From assembly GCA_943327025.2 (NCBI GenBank), contig CALPVO020000001.1, positions 1-23,756 of the forward strand: a stretch of 23,756 nucleotides of DNA, read 5' to 3'. Below the pieces are notes generated by a model. The model did no database searches. It saw nothing but the letters and a program-made list of their open reading frames with translations, and was not told the DNA's origin. Shown here one piece after another: positions 9,369 through 17,141 of the stretch (position 1 is the first letter of the stretch; each line of letters opens with the position of its first letter). This DNA is from Janthinobacterium lividum. GTDB lineage: Bacteria; Pseudomonadota; Gammaproteobacteria; Steroidobacterales; Steroidobacteraceae. A program made the translations under genes and the position numbers.

Positions 9369-10219
9369 CCGCACAGAAATTTGCCGGAACCGACTCCTAT
9401 ATCGCCACTGATGAACTGCGCCTCGCCGTGAACGCGGCGGTGCAGTTACAGCGGCCTCTGCTCATCAAGGGCGAGCCAGGCACGGGCAAGACGCAACTGG
9501 CGCTGGAAGTGGCGCGCGGCTTAGGACGGCCGCTGTTCGAGTGGCACGTGAAGAGCACCACCAAGGCGCAGCAAGGCCTGTACGAATATGACGCTGTGTC
9601 GCGCCTGCGCGACTCCCAGCTTGGTGACGAGCGCGTGAAAGACGTCGGTAACTACATCGTGCGTGGCGCGTTGTGGGAAGCCTTTGACTGCGCGGAATCT
9701 CCCGTGCTGCTCATCGATGAAATCGACAAGGCAGACATCGAATTCCCGAACGACTTGTTGCGTGAACTCGACCGCATGGAGTTTCACGTTTACGAAACCC
9801 GGCAGTTGGTGAAGGCACGGCACCGACCGCTCATCATCATCACCAGCAACAACGAAAAAGAATTGCCGGATGCCTTCCTGCGCCGCTGCTTCTTTCACTA
9901 CATTCGTTTTCCCGATGCCACCACCATGGAGCGCATCGTGGCGGTGCACTACCCGGGCATCAAGCAAGAACTCCTGCGCGATGCTTTGGAAGGCTTCTTC
10001 CGTGTGCGGGAAACGCCCGGCCTGAAGAAAAAGCCGTCGACCTCCGAACTGCTGGACTGGCTCAAGCTGCTGTTGGCCGAGGACATTCCCCCGGAAGCGC
10101 TGCGGGCTGGTGATGGCAAAACCGCGTTGCCGCCGCTCTACGGAGCGCTGCTGAAGAACGAGCAGGACGTGCACTTGTTCGAGCGGCTGGTGTTCCTGGA
10201 CCGCAGCGCGCGGCGCTAA
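9365..10219 (+). CDS. MoxR-like AAA+ ATPase (CoxD type)
   Basis: An AAA+ ATPase of 284 residues, in the group that usually works with a von Willebrand A protein as a chaperone or metal-insertion helper. Walker A is GEPGTGKT at residues 36-43, Walker B is VLLIDEID at 114-121, a sensor-1 region IITSNNEKELPDAFLRR follows at 158-174, with the probable arginine finger in its last residues. It overlaps the acylase stop by 4 bp (ATGA) and the VWA gene starts 13 bp after its stop, so the three genes form one coupled unit. In CO dehydrogenase loci the CoxD/CoxE pair matures the active-site cluster, but no such enzyme is in this window, so the client is unknown. Confidence 0.9.
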   Translation: MTAQKFAGTDSYIATDELRLAVNAAVQLQRPLLIKGEPGTGKTQLALEVARGLGRPLFEWHVKSTTKAQQGLYEYDAVSRLRDSQLGDERVKDVGNYIVRGALWEAFDCAESPVLLIDEIDKADIEFPNDLLRELDRMEFHVYETRQLVKARHRPLIIITSNNEKELPDAFLRRCFFHYIRFPDATTMERIVAVHYPGIKQELLRDALEGFFRVRETPGLKKKPSTSELLDWLKLLLAEDIPPEALRAGDGKTALPPLYGALLKNEQDVHLFERLVFLDRSARR

Positions 10220-10232
10220 GCGCAGCGGCCTC

Positions 10233-11417
10233 ATGCTGACCGGGTTCTTCTTCACTTTGCGCCAGGCCGGGGTCCCGGTGGCGCTCAACGAGTGGCTGCA
10301 GCTCATGGCGGCCCTGCAGGCCGGCGTGGCGGAAACGTCCGTGGACGCTTTCCATAGCTTGGCGCGCACCGTGCTCGTGAAAGACGAGCGCTACTACGAC
10401 CGCTACGACCTCGCCTTCGGCAAGTATTTTCAGGGGGTCGAAAATCTGTTCGCCGCTATCGATCCCACCCGCTTGCCGGCTGACTGGCTTACGCGCCGCG
10501 CGGAGTTGACGCTGTCCCCGGAAGAGCGCGCGGCGATGGAAAAACTCGGCGGTTTCGAAAAGCTGATGGAAACCCTGCGCGAGCGGTTGAACGAGCAGAA
10601 AGGCCGGCACGAAGGTGGCAACAAATGGGTGGGCACCGGTGGCCGTTCGCCTTTCGGTGCCTATGGTGACAACCCGGAAGGGGTGCGTATCGGTCAGGAC
10701 GGCAGCCGACGTCGCAGTGCCGTGAAGGTGTGGGACAAGCGCGAGTTCCGCAACCTCGACGACCAAGTGCAACTGGGTACGCGCAACCTGAAGGTGGCAC
10801 TACGCAAGTTGCGCCGTTTCGCGCGCACTGGCGCGCAGGACCTGCTGGACTTGGACGGCACTATTGCTTCCACGGCGCGCAACGCCGGCTTGCTCGACAT
10901 TCGCATGCAGGCCGAACGCCACAACGCCGTGAAGGTGCTCCTGTTTTTGGATGTGGGCGGGTCCATGGATGACCACATCAAGCTCTGCGAGGAACTGTTC
11001 AGTGCGGCGCGAGCGGAGTTCAAGCACTTGGAGCATTTCTACTTCCACAACTTCACGTATGAAGCGATGTGGAAGGACAACGGCCGCCGGCATGCGCAGC
11101 GCATACCTACCGATGAAATTCTGCGCACTTACGGCCGCGATTACCGCGCCGTTTTTGTGGGCGATGCCACGATGGGGCCCTATGAAATTGCTTACGCTGG
11201 CGGCAGCGTCGAGCACTGGAACGAGGAACCGGGAGCGACTTGGTTCCGGCGTATCGCCACGGCGTTCCCGCACTTCGTGTGGTTGAACCCGGAGCCGCAA
11301 GATCGCTGGGGCTATACGCCCTCGGTGAAGATGGTGCGAGAACTGGCGGAGGACCGCATGTTCCCTCTGACGCTGCGCGGGTTGGATGACGCCATCCGCG
11401 CCTTGCAGCGCAAATAG
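10233..11417 (+). CDS. VWA domain protein, CoxE-like
   Basis: A 394-residue protein, usual partner of the MoxR-like ATPase before it. The N-terminal half is largely helical and charged, with a glycine-rich stretch at about 127-160. The VWA domain starts at about 233 (VKVLLFLDVGGSMDDH). The metal-ion-dependent adhesion motif, normally DxSxS, reads D240-V-G-G-S244, with Gly in place of the first Ser. I believe this variant recurs in CoxE-like proteins, but the family was not searched. The C-terminus has PHFVWLNPEPQDRWGY and a conserved-looking PLTLRGLDDAI. No signal peptide or membrane segment, so cytoplasmic. Start chosen as the first ATG, 13 bp after the ATPase stop. Confidence 0.87.
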   Translation: MLTGFFFTLRQAGVPVALNEWLQLMAALQAGVAETSVDAFHSLARTVLVKDERYYDRYDLAFGKYFQGVENLFAAIDPTRLPADWLTRRAELTLSPEERAAMEKLGGFEKLMETLRERLNEQKGRHEGGNKWVGTGGRSPFGAYGDNPEGVRIGQDGSRRRSAVKVWDKREFRNLDDQVQLGTRNLKVALRKLRRFARTGAQDLLDLDGTIASTARNAGLLDIRMQAERHNAVKVLLFLDVGGSMDDHIKLCEELFSAARAEFKHLEHFYFHNFTYEAMWKDNGRRHAQRIPTDEILRTYGRDYRAVFVGDATMGPYEIAYAGGSVEHWNEEPGATWFRRIATAFPHFVWLNPEPQDRWGYTPSVKMVRELAEDRMFPLTLRGLDDAIRALQRK

Positions 11418-11428
11418 GGCTGCAAGGC
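11400..11428. terminator. Perfect 10-bp hairpin at the VWA gene end, candidate bidirectional terminator
   Basis: GCCTTGCAGC (11400-11409) pairs with GCTGCAAGGC (11419-11428). The 9-nt loop contains the TAG stop of the VWA gene (11415-11417). The element sits between convergent genes and could serve both strands. Neither side has a clear U-tract, so it may be a 3'-end stabiliser or a weak terminator. The rest of the 47-bp spacer shows nothing else. Confidence 0.5.
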
Positions 11429-11464
11429 ACGGCAGGGACCGCGGAGGGCGGCCCCCGTCAGGCT

Positions 11465-12055
11465 TCAGGTCTTGGCCGGCGCGGCGGCTGCCTGGAGACG
11501 GGCGATGTCATCGAGCAGCACTTTCTGGCCGTCATTCGGGTCCGCTTCCGGGTAGTGTTTGGCGATACGGCCCTGCGGGTCGATGACGAACGTCTGGCGG
11601 CTGGCAATTTCGAAGGCCAGGTAGTTGCGGAGCACGCCGTAGCCCTTGGCTGCCTGCTTCTTCGAGTCTGCCAGCAGGGTAAACGGCAAGCGATGGGTCT
11701 TGGCGAATTCGGCGTGCGAGCTGCTGTCGTCCACACTAACGCCCAACACCGTGACGCCCATGCGTCGGAACGCGAAGATGTTGTCGCGGAAAGTACAGGC
11801 CTGTGTGGTGCAGCCCGGTGTGCCATCCTTCGGGTAGAAGTAAAGCACCACCCACTTCCCGCGGTAGTCGGCGAGCTGGTGAGCCTTGCCGTCCTGGTCC
11901 AGTAGCTTGAACGCTGGTGCAGCGGCGCCTACCGTCGGCGGCGGACCGGCCAGGGCGTTGGCGCTGAACAGGCCTGCGGCAGCCACGAGAGTGGCAGCGA
12001 GGCCGCCAGAGAGGCGCGCGAACAGACCGCGGCGGGTGAGGGAAGGGCGAGACAT
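11465..12055 (-). CDS. Peroxiredoxin (Bcp/PrxQ, AhpC-TSA family) with an export signal
   Basis: Thiol peroxidase of 196 residues that reduces peroxides. The thioredoxin fold starts at about residue 44, and the active-site block KDGTPGCTTQACTFRD gives the peroxidatic Cys82 and, five residues on, a candidate resolving Cys87, the PrxQ arrangement. Unlike cytoplasmic Bcp (about 155 residues), it has an N-terminal extension: TRRGLFARL, then a hydrophobic stretch at about 17-30 and an Ala-x-Ala-like site near residue 35 (NALAG). This looks like a Tat signal, so the protein is probably periplasmic. AGGAG lies about 7 nt before the ATG at 12055. Its stop faces the VWA gene; it is divergent from the patatin gene. 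Confidence 0.9.
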   Translation of the reverse strand: MSRPSLTRRGLFARLSGGLAATLVAAAGLFSANALAGPPPTVGAAAPAFKLLDQDGKAHQLADYRGKWVVLYFYPKDGTPGCTTQACTFRDNIFAFRRMGVTVLGVSVDDSSSHAEFAKTHRLPFTLLADSKKQAAKGYGVLRNYLAFEIASRQTFVIDPQGRIAKHYPEADPNDGQKVLLDDIARLQAAAAPAKT

Positions 12056-12108
12056 GGCAGACTCCTGAAGGGTCGTGAGGTGCCGCTCATGCGGCGTTGC
12101 AAACGGAT

Positions 12109-12131
12109 GGTACTCCCAATGGGTGGGTACC
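12109..12131. promoter_or_regulatory. Imperfect inverted repeat between the peroxiredoxin and patatin genes, possible operator
   Basis: GGTAC (12109-12113) and GTACC (12127-12131) are perfect arms around a 13-bp core that is only partly symmetric (CCCA/TGGG inside). It lies in the 95-bp divergent spacer, where a shared regulator could act. I see no convincing -35/-10 pair for either gene. Short palindromes occur by chance, so this is weak. Confidence 0.2.
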
Positions 12132-12150
12132 CGCAGTCGGCGGAGCGTAG

Positions 12151-13347
12151 ATGTCGGTCAATTCAATGGCTCAGTGGCCACAAGATACGCGGCGCACCGC
12201 CATCGTCCTGCCGGGCGGCGGGGCGCGCTCCGCCTATCAGGTGGGTGTGCTCAAGGCTATCGCCAGCGCCACGCCCCGCGGTGCCCCCTTGCCCTTCGGT
12301 ATCGTCACTGGGACCAGTGCGGGTGGCATTTTGGCTTCCCTGCTGGCCGCCCATGCTGGCGATTTCCACGAAGGCATGGAGCAGATCGAGCGCTTTTGGC
12401 GCCATTTTCACGTCAACCTCGTGTTCGACTCCTCACTCGGGGCCATGTTGCGCAGCGGTTCGCGGTTGCTCGGCACGTTGGTCACCGGCGGGCTGCTGGT
12501 AAACCCACCACGCGCACTGCTCGACACCACACCGCTGCGGCATACGCTCGAACGGCATGTGAACCTAGCGCGCATCCGCCATTCGCTGGCCAAGGGTTAC
12601 CTCCAATCCGTAGCCATCAGCGCGTCCAGTTACAGTTCGGCCCGCTCCATTACCTTCTACGACACCACTGCGCCAGTTCCCGAGTGGACCCGCGCGTGGC
12701 GCCGCGGGGTGAAGACTGACTTGGGGCTCGACCACCTGATGGCCAGCGCCGCCGTGCCGTTCATCTTTCCACCGGTGCATATCGAGGGCGAGTGGTTTGG
12801 CGATGGCGCCATGCGGCACACCGCGCCGTTGAGTCCGGCCCTGCGTCTGGGTGCTGACCGCATCGTCGTTATCGGCCTTCGCGATCCATCACCGCGCGAC
12901 GGCTTGGCAGTAGCACCGCTGCGCCGCTTGCCGCCAGCACCGAGCTTCGGGCACTTGCTGGGCTACATGTTGGACACGCTGTTCATGGATGGCAGCCAAG
13001 CCGACGTAGAGCGGCTCGAGCGCTTGAACGAGGCCGTCGAGCGCGACCCGGAGGGGTCTACTGCCGCCGGGTTGCGGCATGTGCTTGCGCGGGTGGTGCA
13101 GCCCACGGCGAGTTTGAGCAGCCTGACGGATGGACACCTTCAAGAACTGCCCGGGCCGTTGCGCATCTTGTTACGCACGCTCGGCGCCCGCAACCAAGGG
13201 GGGCAAAAGTTGCTGTCTTTCCTGCTGTTCGAGCCCGGCTTTACGAACGAACTGATCGACCTTGGCTATGCCGATGGCTTGGCAGCGATGGCCAGAGGAG
13301 ATTTGCCGGGCCGTGCTTTAGAGGCAACTGCGCCCGGCATGGGCTAG
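12151..13347 (+). CDS. Patatin-like phospholipase
   Basis: A serine lipid acyl hydrolase of 398 residues with a Ser-Asp dyad. The oxyanion loop PGGGARSAYQVGVL (21-34) is followed by the nucleophile elbow GTSAG with Ser56 and by the catalytic Asp218 in WFGDGAMRHTAPLSPAL (DGA motif). All key residues are present. No signal peptide, so it is probably cytoplasmic or peripheral to the inner membrane. GGAG stands 5 nt before the ATG at 12151. The tail beyond about residue 235 is less conserved and not assigned. The stop shares a CTAG with the stop of the convergent ATPase gene. Substrate unknown. Confidence 0.9.
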   Translation: MSVNSMAQWPQDTRRTAIVLPGGGARSAYQVGVLKAIASATPRGAPLPFGIVTGTSAGGILASLLAAHAGDFHEGMEQIERFWRHFHVNLVFDSSLGAMLRSGSRLLGTLVTGGLLVNPPRALLDTTPLRHTLERHVNLARIRHSLAKGYLQSVAISASSYSSARSITFYDTTAPVPEWTRAWRRGVKTDLGLDHLMASAAVPFIFPPVHIEGEWFGDGAMRHTAPLSPALRLGADRIVVIGLRDPSPRDGLAVAPLRRLPPAPSFGHLLGYMLDTLFMDGSQADVERLERLNEAVERDPEGSTAAGLRHVLARVVQPTASLSSLTDGHLQELPGPLRILLRTLGARNQGGQKLLSFLLFEPGFTNELIDLGYADGLAAMARGDLPGRALEATAPGMG

Positions 13348-14792
13348 GAACGGGTGGTCTTGGGTGCCGCGCCAGTCGAACCCGGAGGCGCATCTTCGGT
13401 GCTCGCTGCGGAGCCTTCCTCCGGTGCAGCGTCCGCTTCGTCCGCGAAATCAACTTCCTCGAATACCGCGGTGCTAGTCGAGTCCAGTCCGGCAATTTCG
13501 GTGGCGTGGCGCAAGTCCACGTAGATGAGGTCGTGCCGACCGAGCGCGATGGTGTCGCCATCGTTGAGTTCGTGCCGGCGCACGCGGATACCCTGAATGT
13601 GGACGCCGTTGGTACTGTTTAAATCTTCGACCATGGTGCCGTGGGCACTGGTGATGATTTGGCAGTGGTTGCGGCTGACGAACTTCGAGTCGACGGGGAT
13701 GTCGCTCTCCGTGGCGCGACCCACCACCAAGCGACCGGGCACGAGCGGATATTCCGCCACGGTGCGTCCATCGAGGTTGAGTAGCAGTTTGGCCAGCGCC
13801 GGGCGCTCCGGGTCTTTCAGCGGCTTGTCGGTCAACTGGCCCGGCAGGTGCAGCGCCATTGAGCGCAGACGCCCGGTCTGGTTCGGGTCAATGTCTTCTT
13901 CCTGCGGGATAGCGTGTTGCCGTGTGCCGCCTCCCCGTGCGGCTTGCTGGCGCAGGTCGCGGATGCGCTGCAGGCGCGTGGCGTAGTCCACCCAGCGCAG
14001 TTCCTCGATGGCGGACTTCAGTTCTTCCAGCCCGACCGTGTCGCTGTCTACGGCGAAGGCGCTCATGAGCGCGGTGTCGCAGAGGGTGTTCACCAGACGC
14101 GGCACGCCGCCTGAGTACTGGAAGATGACCGGGAAGGTTTCGTCCAGGAAAATCTGCCGGCCACCGGAGCCAGCCACCTGAAGACGGTGCTCGATGTACG
14201 AACGGGTGTCCTGCGCCGATAGCGGCGTGAGGTGGAAGCGCAGGCGCACGCGCTGCACCAACTGAATGAGTTCCGGCGAGTCCAACTTGTCATTCAGTTC
14301 GGGCTGGCCCGCGAGGATGATGCGTAGCACCTTCTCGCGGGTGGTCTCGATGCCCGAGAGCATGCGTACCTCTTCGAGGACGCGATTGGACAGGTTCTGT
14401 GCCTCGTCGATGATCAACATCACCTTCTTCCCTGCGGTGTATTGCTCGATGAGGTATTGGTTCAGCGTGGCGATGAGTTCTGCTTTCTTCATGCGGAACG
14501 GCTGGAAGCCGAACTGCACGAGCACGGACTGCAGGAACTCGGTAACACTGACCTGTGTTTGGTTGACCTGCGCGACGATAACGTCCTTGTCGAGTTCCCG
14601 CAGGAAGGTCTCGATGAGGGTGGTCTTGCCGGCACCGATTTCGCCCGTAATGATGACGAAGCCATCGGTGAACCAGATGGTTGATTCCATGTACGCCTTG
14701 GCGCGCGCATGGTTTTTTGACAGGAACAAGAACTGCGGGTCCGGGCTGAGCCGGAAGGGCAGGTCGTTCAATTTGAATAGTTCAAGATACAT
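13344..14792 (-). CDS. ExeA/GspA-type AAA ATPase fused to a C-terminal FHA domain
   Basis: A 482-residue protein. Residues 1-270 are an ExeA-like ATPase: the start MYLELFKLNDLPFRLSPDPQ is typical of general-secretion and PEP-CTERM/exosortase-locus ATPases, Walker A is GEIGAGKT (50-57), Walker B is LIIDE (126-130), and QPELNDKL and SGGVPRLVN follow. A charged linker (about 270-345) joins an FHA phosphothreonine-binding domain (about 350-427) with VVGR (357-359), SRNH (373-376) and LNSTNG (391-396). The last 50 residues are acidic and Ala-rich. ExeA helps assemble the type II secretin; the role of this FHA version is unknown. GAGGAAA precedes the ATG. It starts 9 bp after purK and is probably the last gene of the purEK operon. 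Confidence 0.87.
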   Translation of the reverse strand: MYLELFKLNDLPFRLSPDPQFLFLSKNHARAKAYMESTIWFTDGFVIITGEIGAGKTTLIETFLRELDKDVIVAQVNQTQVSVTEFLQSVLVQFGFQPFRMKKAELIATLNQYLIEQYTAGKKVMLIIDEAQNLSNRVLEEVRMLSGIETTREKVLRIILAGQPELNDKLDSPELIQLVQRVRLRFHLTPLSAQDTRSYIEHRLQVAGSGGRQIFLDETFPVIFQYSGGVPRLVNTLCDTALMSAFAVDSDTVGLEELKSAIEELRWVDYATRLQRIRDLRQQAARGGGTRQHAIPQEEDIDPNQTGRLRSMALHLPGQLTDKPLKDPERPALAKLLLNLDGRTVAEYPLVPGRLVVGRATESDIPVDSKFVSRNHCQIITSAHGTMVEDLNSTNGVHIQGIRVRRHELNDGDTIALGRHDLIYVDLRHATEIAGLDSTSTAVFEEVDFADEADAAPEEGSAASTEDAPPGSTGAAPKTTRS

Positions 14793-14801
14793 GCGCTTTC
14801 C

Positions 14802-15935
14802 TCAAGGATGCCGCGGCTTGGCGCGTGCGGTGGCCGCAGGCACGCCTTGCAGGGCGCGCGCCGCCTTCAACAGGCGTTCGCGTTGTGCGGTGGTGGCTGC
14901 CACTACCGTGGCATGCCCGAGCTTGCGGCCCGGGCGGGCGGCCTTGCCGTAGTCGTGGAAACCCAGGCCGGGGATAGCCAAGGCGTCTTTGGCGCGGGGC
15001 ATTTTGCCAATGAAGTTCACCATGCCGGCATAGCCAAGCGTGGCGGTGCTGCCCAGTGGCAGGCCCGCAATGGCGCGCACATGGTTCGCAAACTGGCTGG
15101 TGGCGGCGCCTTCGATGCTCCAGTGCCCTGAATTGTGCACGCGGGGTGCCATCTCGTTGGCTAGGAGACGTCCGCCTTGTACGAAGTACTCGACAGTGAA
15201 GGTACCGACATACCCGAAGTGCTCGAGCAGCGCGCGGGTATGGCGGCGAGCCTGTCGTGACAGGGCGGCATCAATGTGGGGTGCGCGAGACACCGCGAGA
15301 ATGCCGCCCACATGCTCGTTGCAAGCCAGTGGATACCAAGCGAGGTTGCCCGCACGGTCGCGCGTGACTACTTGCGACACCTCGTGCGTGAACTTCACGA
15401 AGGCTTCGTAGATGAGCGCCACGCCACCGAGCTCCGCCCAAGCGGCCTCGAGGTCGGCGGCGGTACGCAGCACGAACTGACCCTTGCCGTCGTAACCATC
15501 GCGGCGCGTCTTCAAAATGCCGGGCAAGCCGAGGCGTGCTACGGCGACATCGAGATCGCTGCGCAGGTCCACGGGGTGAAACCCAGGCGTGGGAATGCCG
15601 AGGTCGCAGAAGAGGGTTTTTTCGTAGAGGCGGTCTTGCGACACCTGCAGGACCTTGGGGCCGGGCAGTACGCGGGTGTGGCGCGCCACGGCTTTCGCGG
15701 CCGCTACTGGCACGTTCTCCCAGTCGTAGGTGACCACATCGACCTGACGGGCGAACTGTTCCAGGGCCGCAGTGTCGTCGAAAGCGCCGGTGACGATGGG
15801 GCCGACCTGTGCACCAGGCGTGTCCGCCGTGCGGTCGTAGAACAAGCAGGAAAGGCCCAGCGGGTAAGCCGCCAAGGCCATCATCTGGCCCAGTTGGCCA
15901 GCACCGAGGATGCCGATTTTCAAGGGGGCGCTCAT
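14802..15935 (-). CDS. purK: N5-carboxyaminoimidazole ribonucleotide synthase (ATP-grasp)
   Basis: Uses ATP and bicarbonate to make N5-CAIR from AIR in purine synthesis. From the ATG at 15935 the protein has 377 residues and begins MSAPLKIGILGAGQLGQMMA, the PurK N-terminus. The ATP-grasp core shows GLPGILKTRRDGYDGKGQ and later EMAPRVHNSGHWSIEGAATS, which carries metal and substrate residues. The open frame extends upstream into purE but without resemblance to PurK. The start has only a poor Shine-Dalgarno sequence and lies 28 bp after the purE stop, so purK is probably translated from a purEK message. Its end is 9 bp before the ATPase-FHA gene, whose ribosome binding site overlaps the purK stop. 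Confidence 0.96.
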   Translation of the reverse strand: MSAPLKIGILGAGQLGQMMALAAYPLGLSCLFYDRTADTPGAQVGPIVTGAFDDTAALEQFARQVDVVTYDWENVPVAAAKAVARHTRVLPGPKVLQVSQDRLYEKTLFCDLGIPTPGFHPVDLRSDLDVAVARLGLPGILKTRRDGYDGKGQFVLRTAADLEAAWAELGGVALIYEAFVKFTHEVSQVVTRDRAGNLAWYPLACNEHVGGILAVSRAPHIDAALSRQARRHTRALLEHFGYVGTFTVEYFVQGGRLLANEMAPRVHNSGHWSIEGAATSQFANHVRAIAGLPLGSTATLGYAGMVNFIGKMPRAKDALAIPGLGFHDYGKAARPGRKLGHATVVAATTAQRERLLKAARALQGVPAATARAKPRHP

Positions 15936-15963
15936 GTCGGGGACGTAACCAGCGCGGAGGGGT

Positions 15964-16455
15964 TCAAGGCAGGCGCGGGTCGGGGCGGTCCAGAACCTTG
16001 GCGGTCTGCGCGGCACGCAAGGCGTCGAGGCGCTCGCCATACTCCGGATACTTGTTCGCGAGGATGGAAGCGGCCAGCAGCGCGGCATTGGTGGCACCGG
16101 CTTGGCCGATGGCCAGCGTACCCACGGGGATGCCGGCCGGCATCTGCACGATGGACAGCAGCGAATCCATGCCGCTAAGCGCCTTGGATTGAACCGGCAC
16201 GCCCAGCACGGGCAGCGAGGTCTTGGCGGCCACCATGCCGGGCAGGTGGGCAGCGCCACCGGCGCCCGCGATGATGACCTCGAGGCCGCGGTCACGCGCG
16301 CTCGAGGCGTACTCGAACAGCAGGTCGGGCGTACGGTGCGCCGAGACGACGCGTACTTCGTGGGGAACGCCCAAAGCTTCCAGGGAAGCGGCAGCGTGCT
16401 GCAGCGTTTCCCAATCGGAAGTGGAACCCATGATGAGGCCGACCAGTGGTTTCAT
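15964..16455 (-). CDS. purE: N5-carboxyaminoimidazole ribonucleotide mutase (class I PurE)
   Basis: Converts N5-CAIR to CAIR, the step after PurK. 163 residues, the usual length for the class I enzyme. Signatures are [12 protein letters not shown] (7-18), with the substrate-binding Ser/Asp, VVSAHRTP with the catalytic His40, and [17 protein letters not shown]. The C-terminal [16 protein letters not shown] is also conserved. The ATG at 16455 is the only sensible start: no in-frame ATG, GTG or TTG precedes it before the darP end, and the protein begins almost directly with the first strand. No Shine-Dalgarno is visible. Instead an extended -10 lies exactly 6 nt upstream, which predicts a leaderless mRNA. 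Confidence 0.97.
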   Translation of the reverse strand: MKPLVGLIMGSTSDWETLQHAAASLEALGVPHEVRVVSAHRTPDLLFEYASSARDRGLEVIIAGAGGAAHLPGMVAAKTSLPVLGVPVQSKALSGMDSLLSIVQMPAGIPVGTLAIGQAGATNAALLAASILANKYPEYGERLDALRAAQTAKVLDRPDPRLP

Positions 16456-16461
16456 CGAAGA

Positions 16462-16470
16462 AATATACCA
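16462..16470 (-). promoter_or_regulatory. Extended -10 promoter of purE, predicted leaderless
   Basis: On the minus strand TGG-TATATT (16470 to 16462) is followed by six bases (TCTTCG) and then the purE ATG. Transcription would start at or next to the A of ATG. There is no -35-like hexamer at 16-18 bp, which is tolerated when TGn is present. The rest of the 100-bp darP-purE spacer holds only a 5-bp stem (AGCCA/TGGCT, near 16543-16556) with no U-tract. No good PurR box was seen. Confidence 0.55.
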
Positions 16471-16555
16471 CGCAGGGTGCGACTTCCCTGTGATGCGTGC
16501 CGCAGTCGTAGCCGCGAAACCAGGTCGACGTCTACCCCCGAGAGCCAGGGTTGGC

Positions 16556-17119
16556 TTAGAGGCTCGGCGGCAGTTCCCGCAGATAGCGGAACAAAGCGCG
16601 CGCGGCAGCCGGTGAGCGGCCTGCGGTGGTTTCGCGGGCGGCTTCCGCTACCAGACGACGGACATGGTCGAGGTCCGCCTGGGGCATGGCAGCGGCCAGT
16701 GCCACTACGGCTTCCTCGCCTTCCACCAACAGGCGGTCGCGCCATTGCTCGAGGCGGTGGAAGACGCGCGAAGCGGTGTCACGCGAATCGCGGCGAGCGT
16801 TGATGGCGGCGGCGATGGGCTCCACGTCCAGATTTCGCATCAGCTTGCCGATGAGCTGCTTCTGGCGGTACAGCCCGCCATGCGCGGTGATTCTTTGTGC
16901 CAGCGAGACGGCATCGAACAGGGATTCGGGCAAGGGCAGGGCGGCCAGTTCCGAAGGCTTCAGGGCAATGAGCGACTCGCCCAGTTCCTGCAAACGGTCC
17001 GCGTCGCGCTTGCGCTGGCTCTTGCTCGGGCCCCATTCCTCGTGTTCGGCGGCGCGTGCGGCGCGTTCCTCTTCGGAGAGTTGTGGCGGCTTCCGGCCGG
17101 TCGAATGTCTTTTGCCCAT
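16556..17119 (-). CDS. darP: Ribosome-associated protein DarP (YjgA), 50S assembly factor
   Basis: A highly charged protein of 187 residues matching the YjgA/DarP family (E. coli 183), which takes part in late maturation of the 50S subunit in the cytoplasm. Visible family blocks are [21 protein letters not shown] (about 30-50, split by charged residues), a [20 protein letters not shown] block, then [14 protein letters not shown] and the C-terminal [11 protein letters not shown]. The ATG at 17119 is the first in frame and gives the family-like basic N-terminus MGKRH. No Shine-Dalgarno is visible; an extended -10 lies 6 nt before the ATG. It is divergent from pmbA, a pairing that recurs in gammaproteobacteria, and is followed by purE on the same strand after 100 bp. 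Confidence 0.93.
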   Translation of the reverse strand: MGKRHSTGRKPPQLSEEERAARAAEHEEWGPSKSQRKRDADRLQELGESLIALKPSELAALPLPESLFDAVSLAQRITAHGGLYRQKQLIGKLMRNLDVEPIAAAINARRDSRDTASRVFHRLEQWRDRLLVEGEEAVVALAAAMPQADLDHVRRLVAEAARETTAGRSPAAARALFRYLRELPPSL

Positions 17120-17125
17120 GCGCAG

Positions 17126-17134
17126 ATGATACCA
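17126..17134 (-). promoter_or_regulatory. Extended -10 promoter of darP, predicted leaderless
   Basis: On the minus strand TGG-TATCAT (17134 to 17126) is followed by six bases (CTGCGC) and the darP ATG. Same layout and spacing as purE. The upstream part of this promoter runs into the pmbA promoter. Confidence 0.5.
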
Positions 17135-17141
17135 GTCGCCC

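Noticed and set aside
7899..9374. Minus-strand open frame opposite the acylase gene (about 491 codons)
   Set aside because: Antisense to conserved acylase sequence, no family signature, His/Arg/Gly-rich shadow composition.
12075..12719. Plus-strand open frame overlapping the start of the patatin gene
   Set aside because: The patatin frame has GGGARS, GTSAG and DGA motifs and a ribosome site; this alternative frame has none.
16456..16555. PurR operator or purine riboswitch before purE
   Set aside because: No good match to the PurR palindrome, and a leaderless start leaves no room for a riboswitch.
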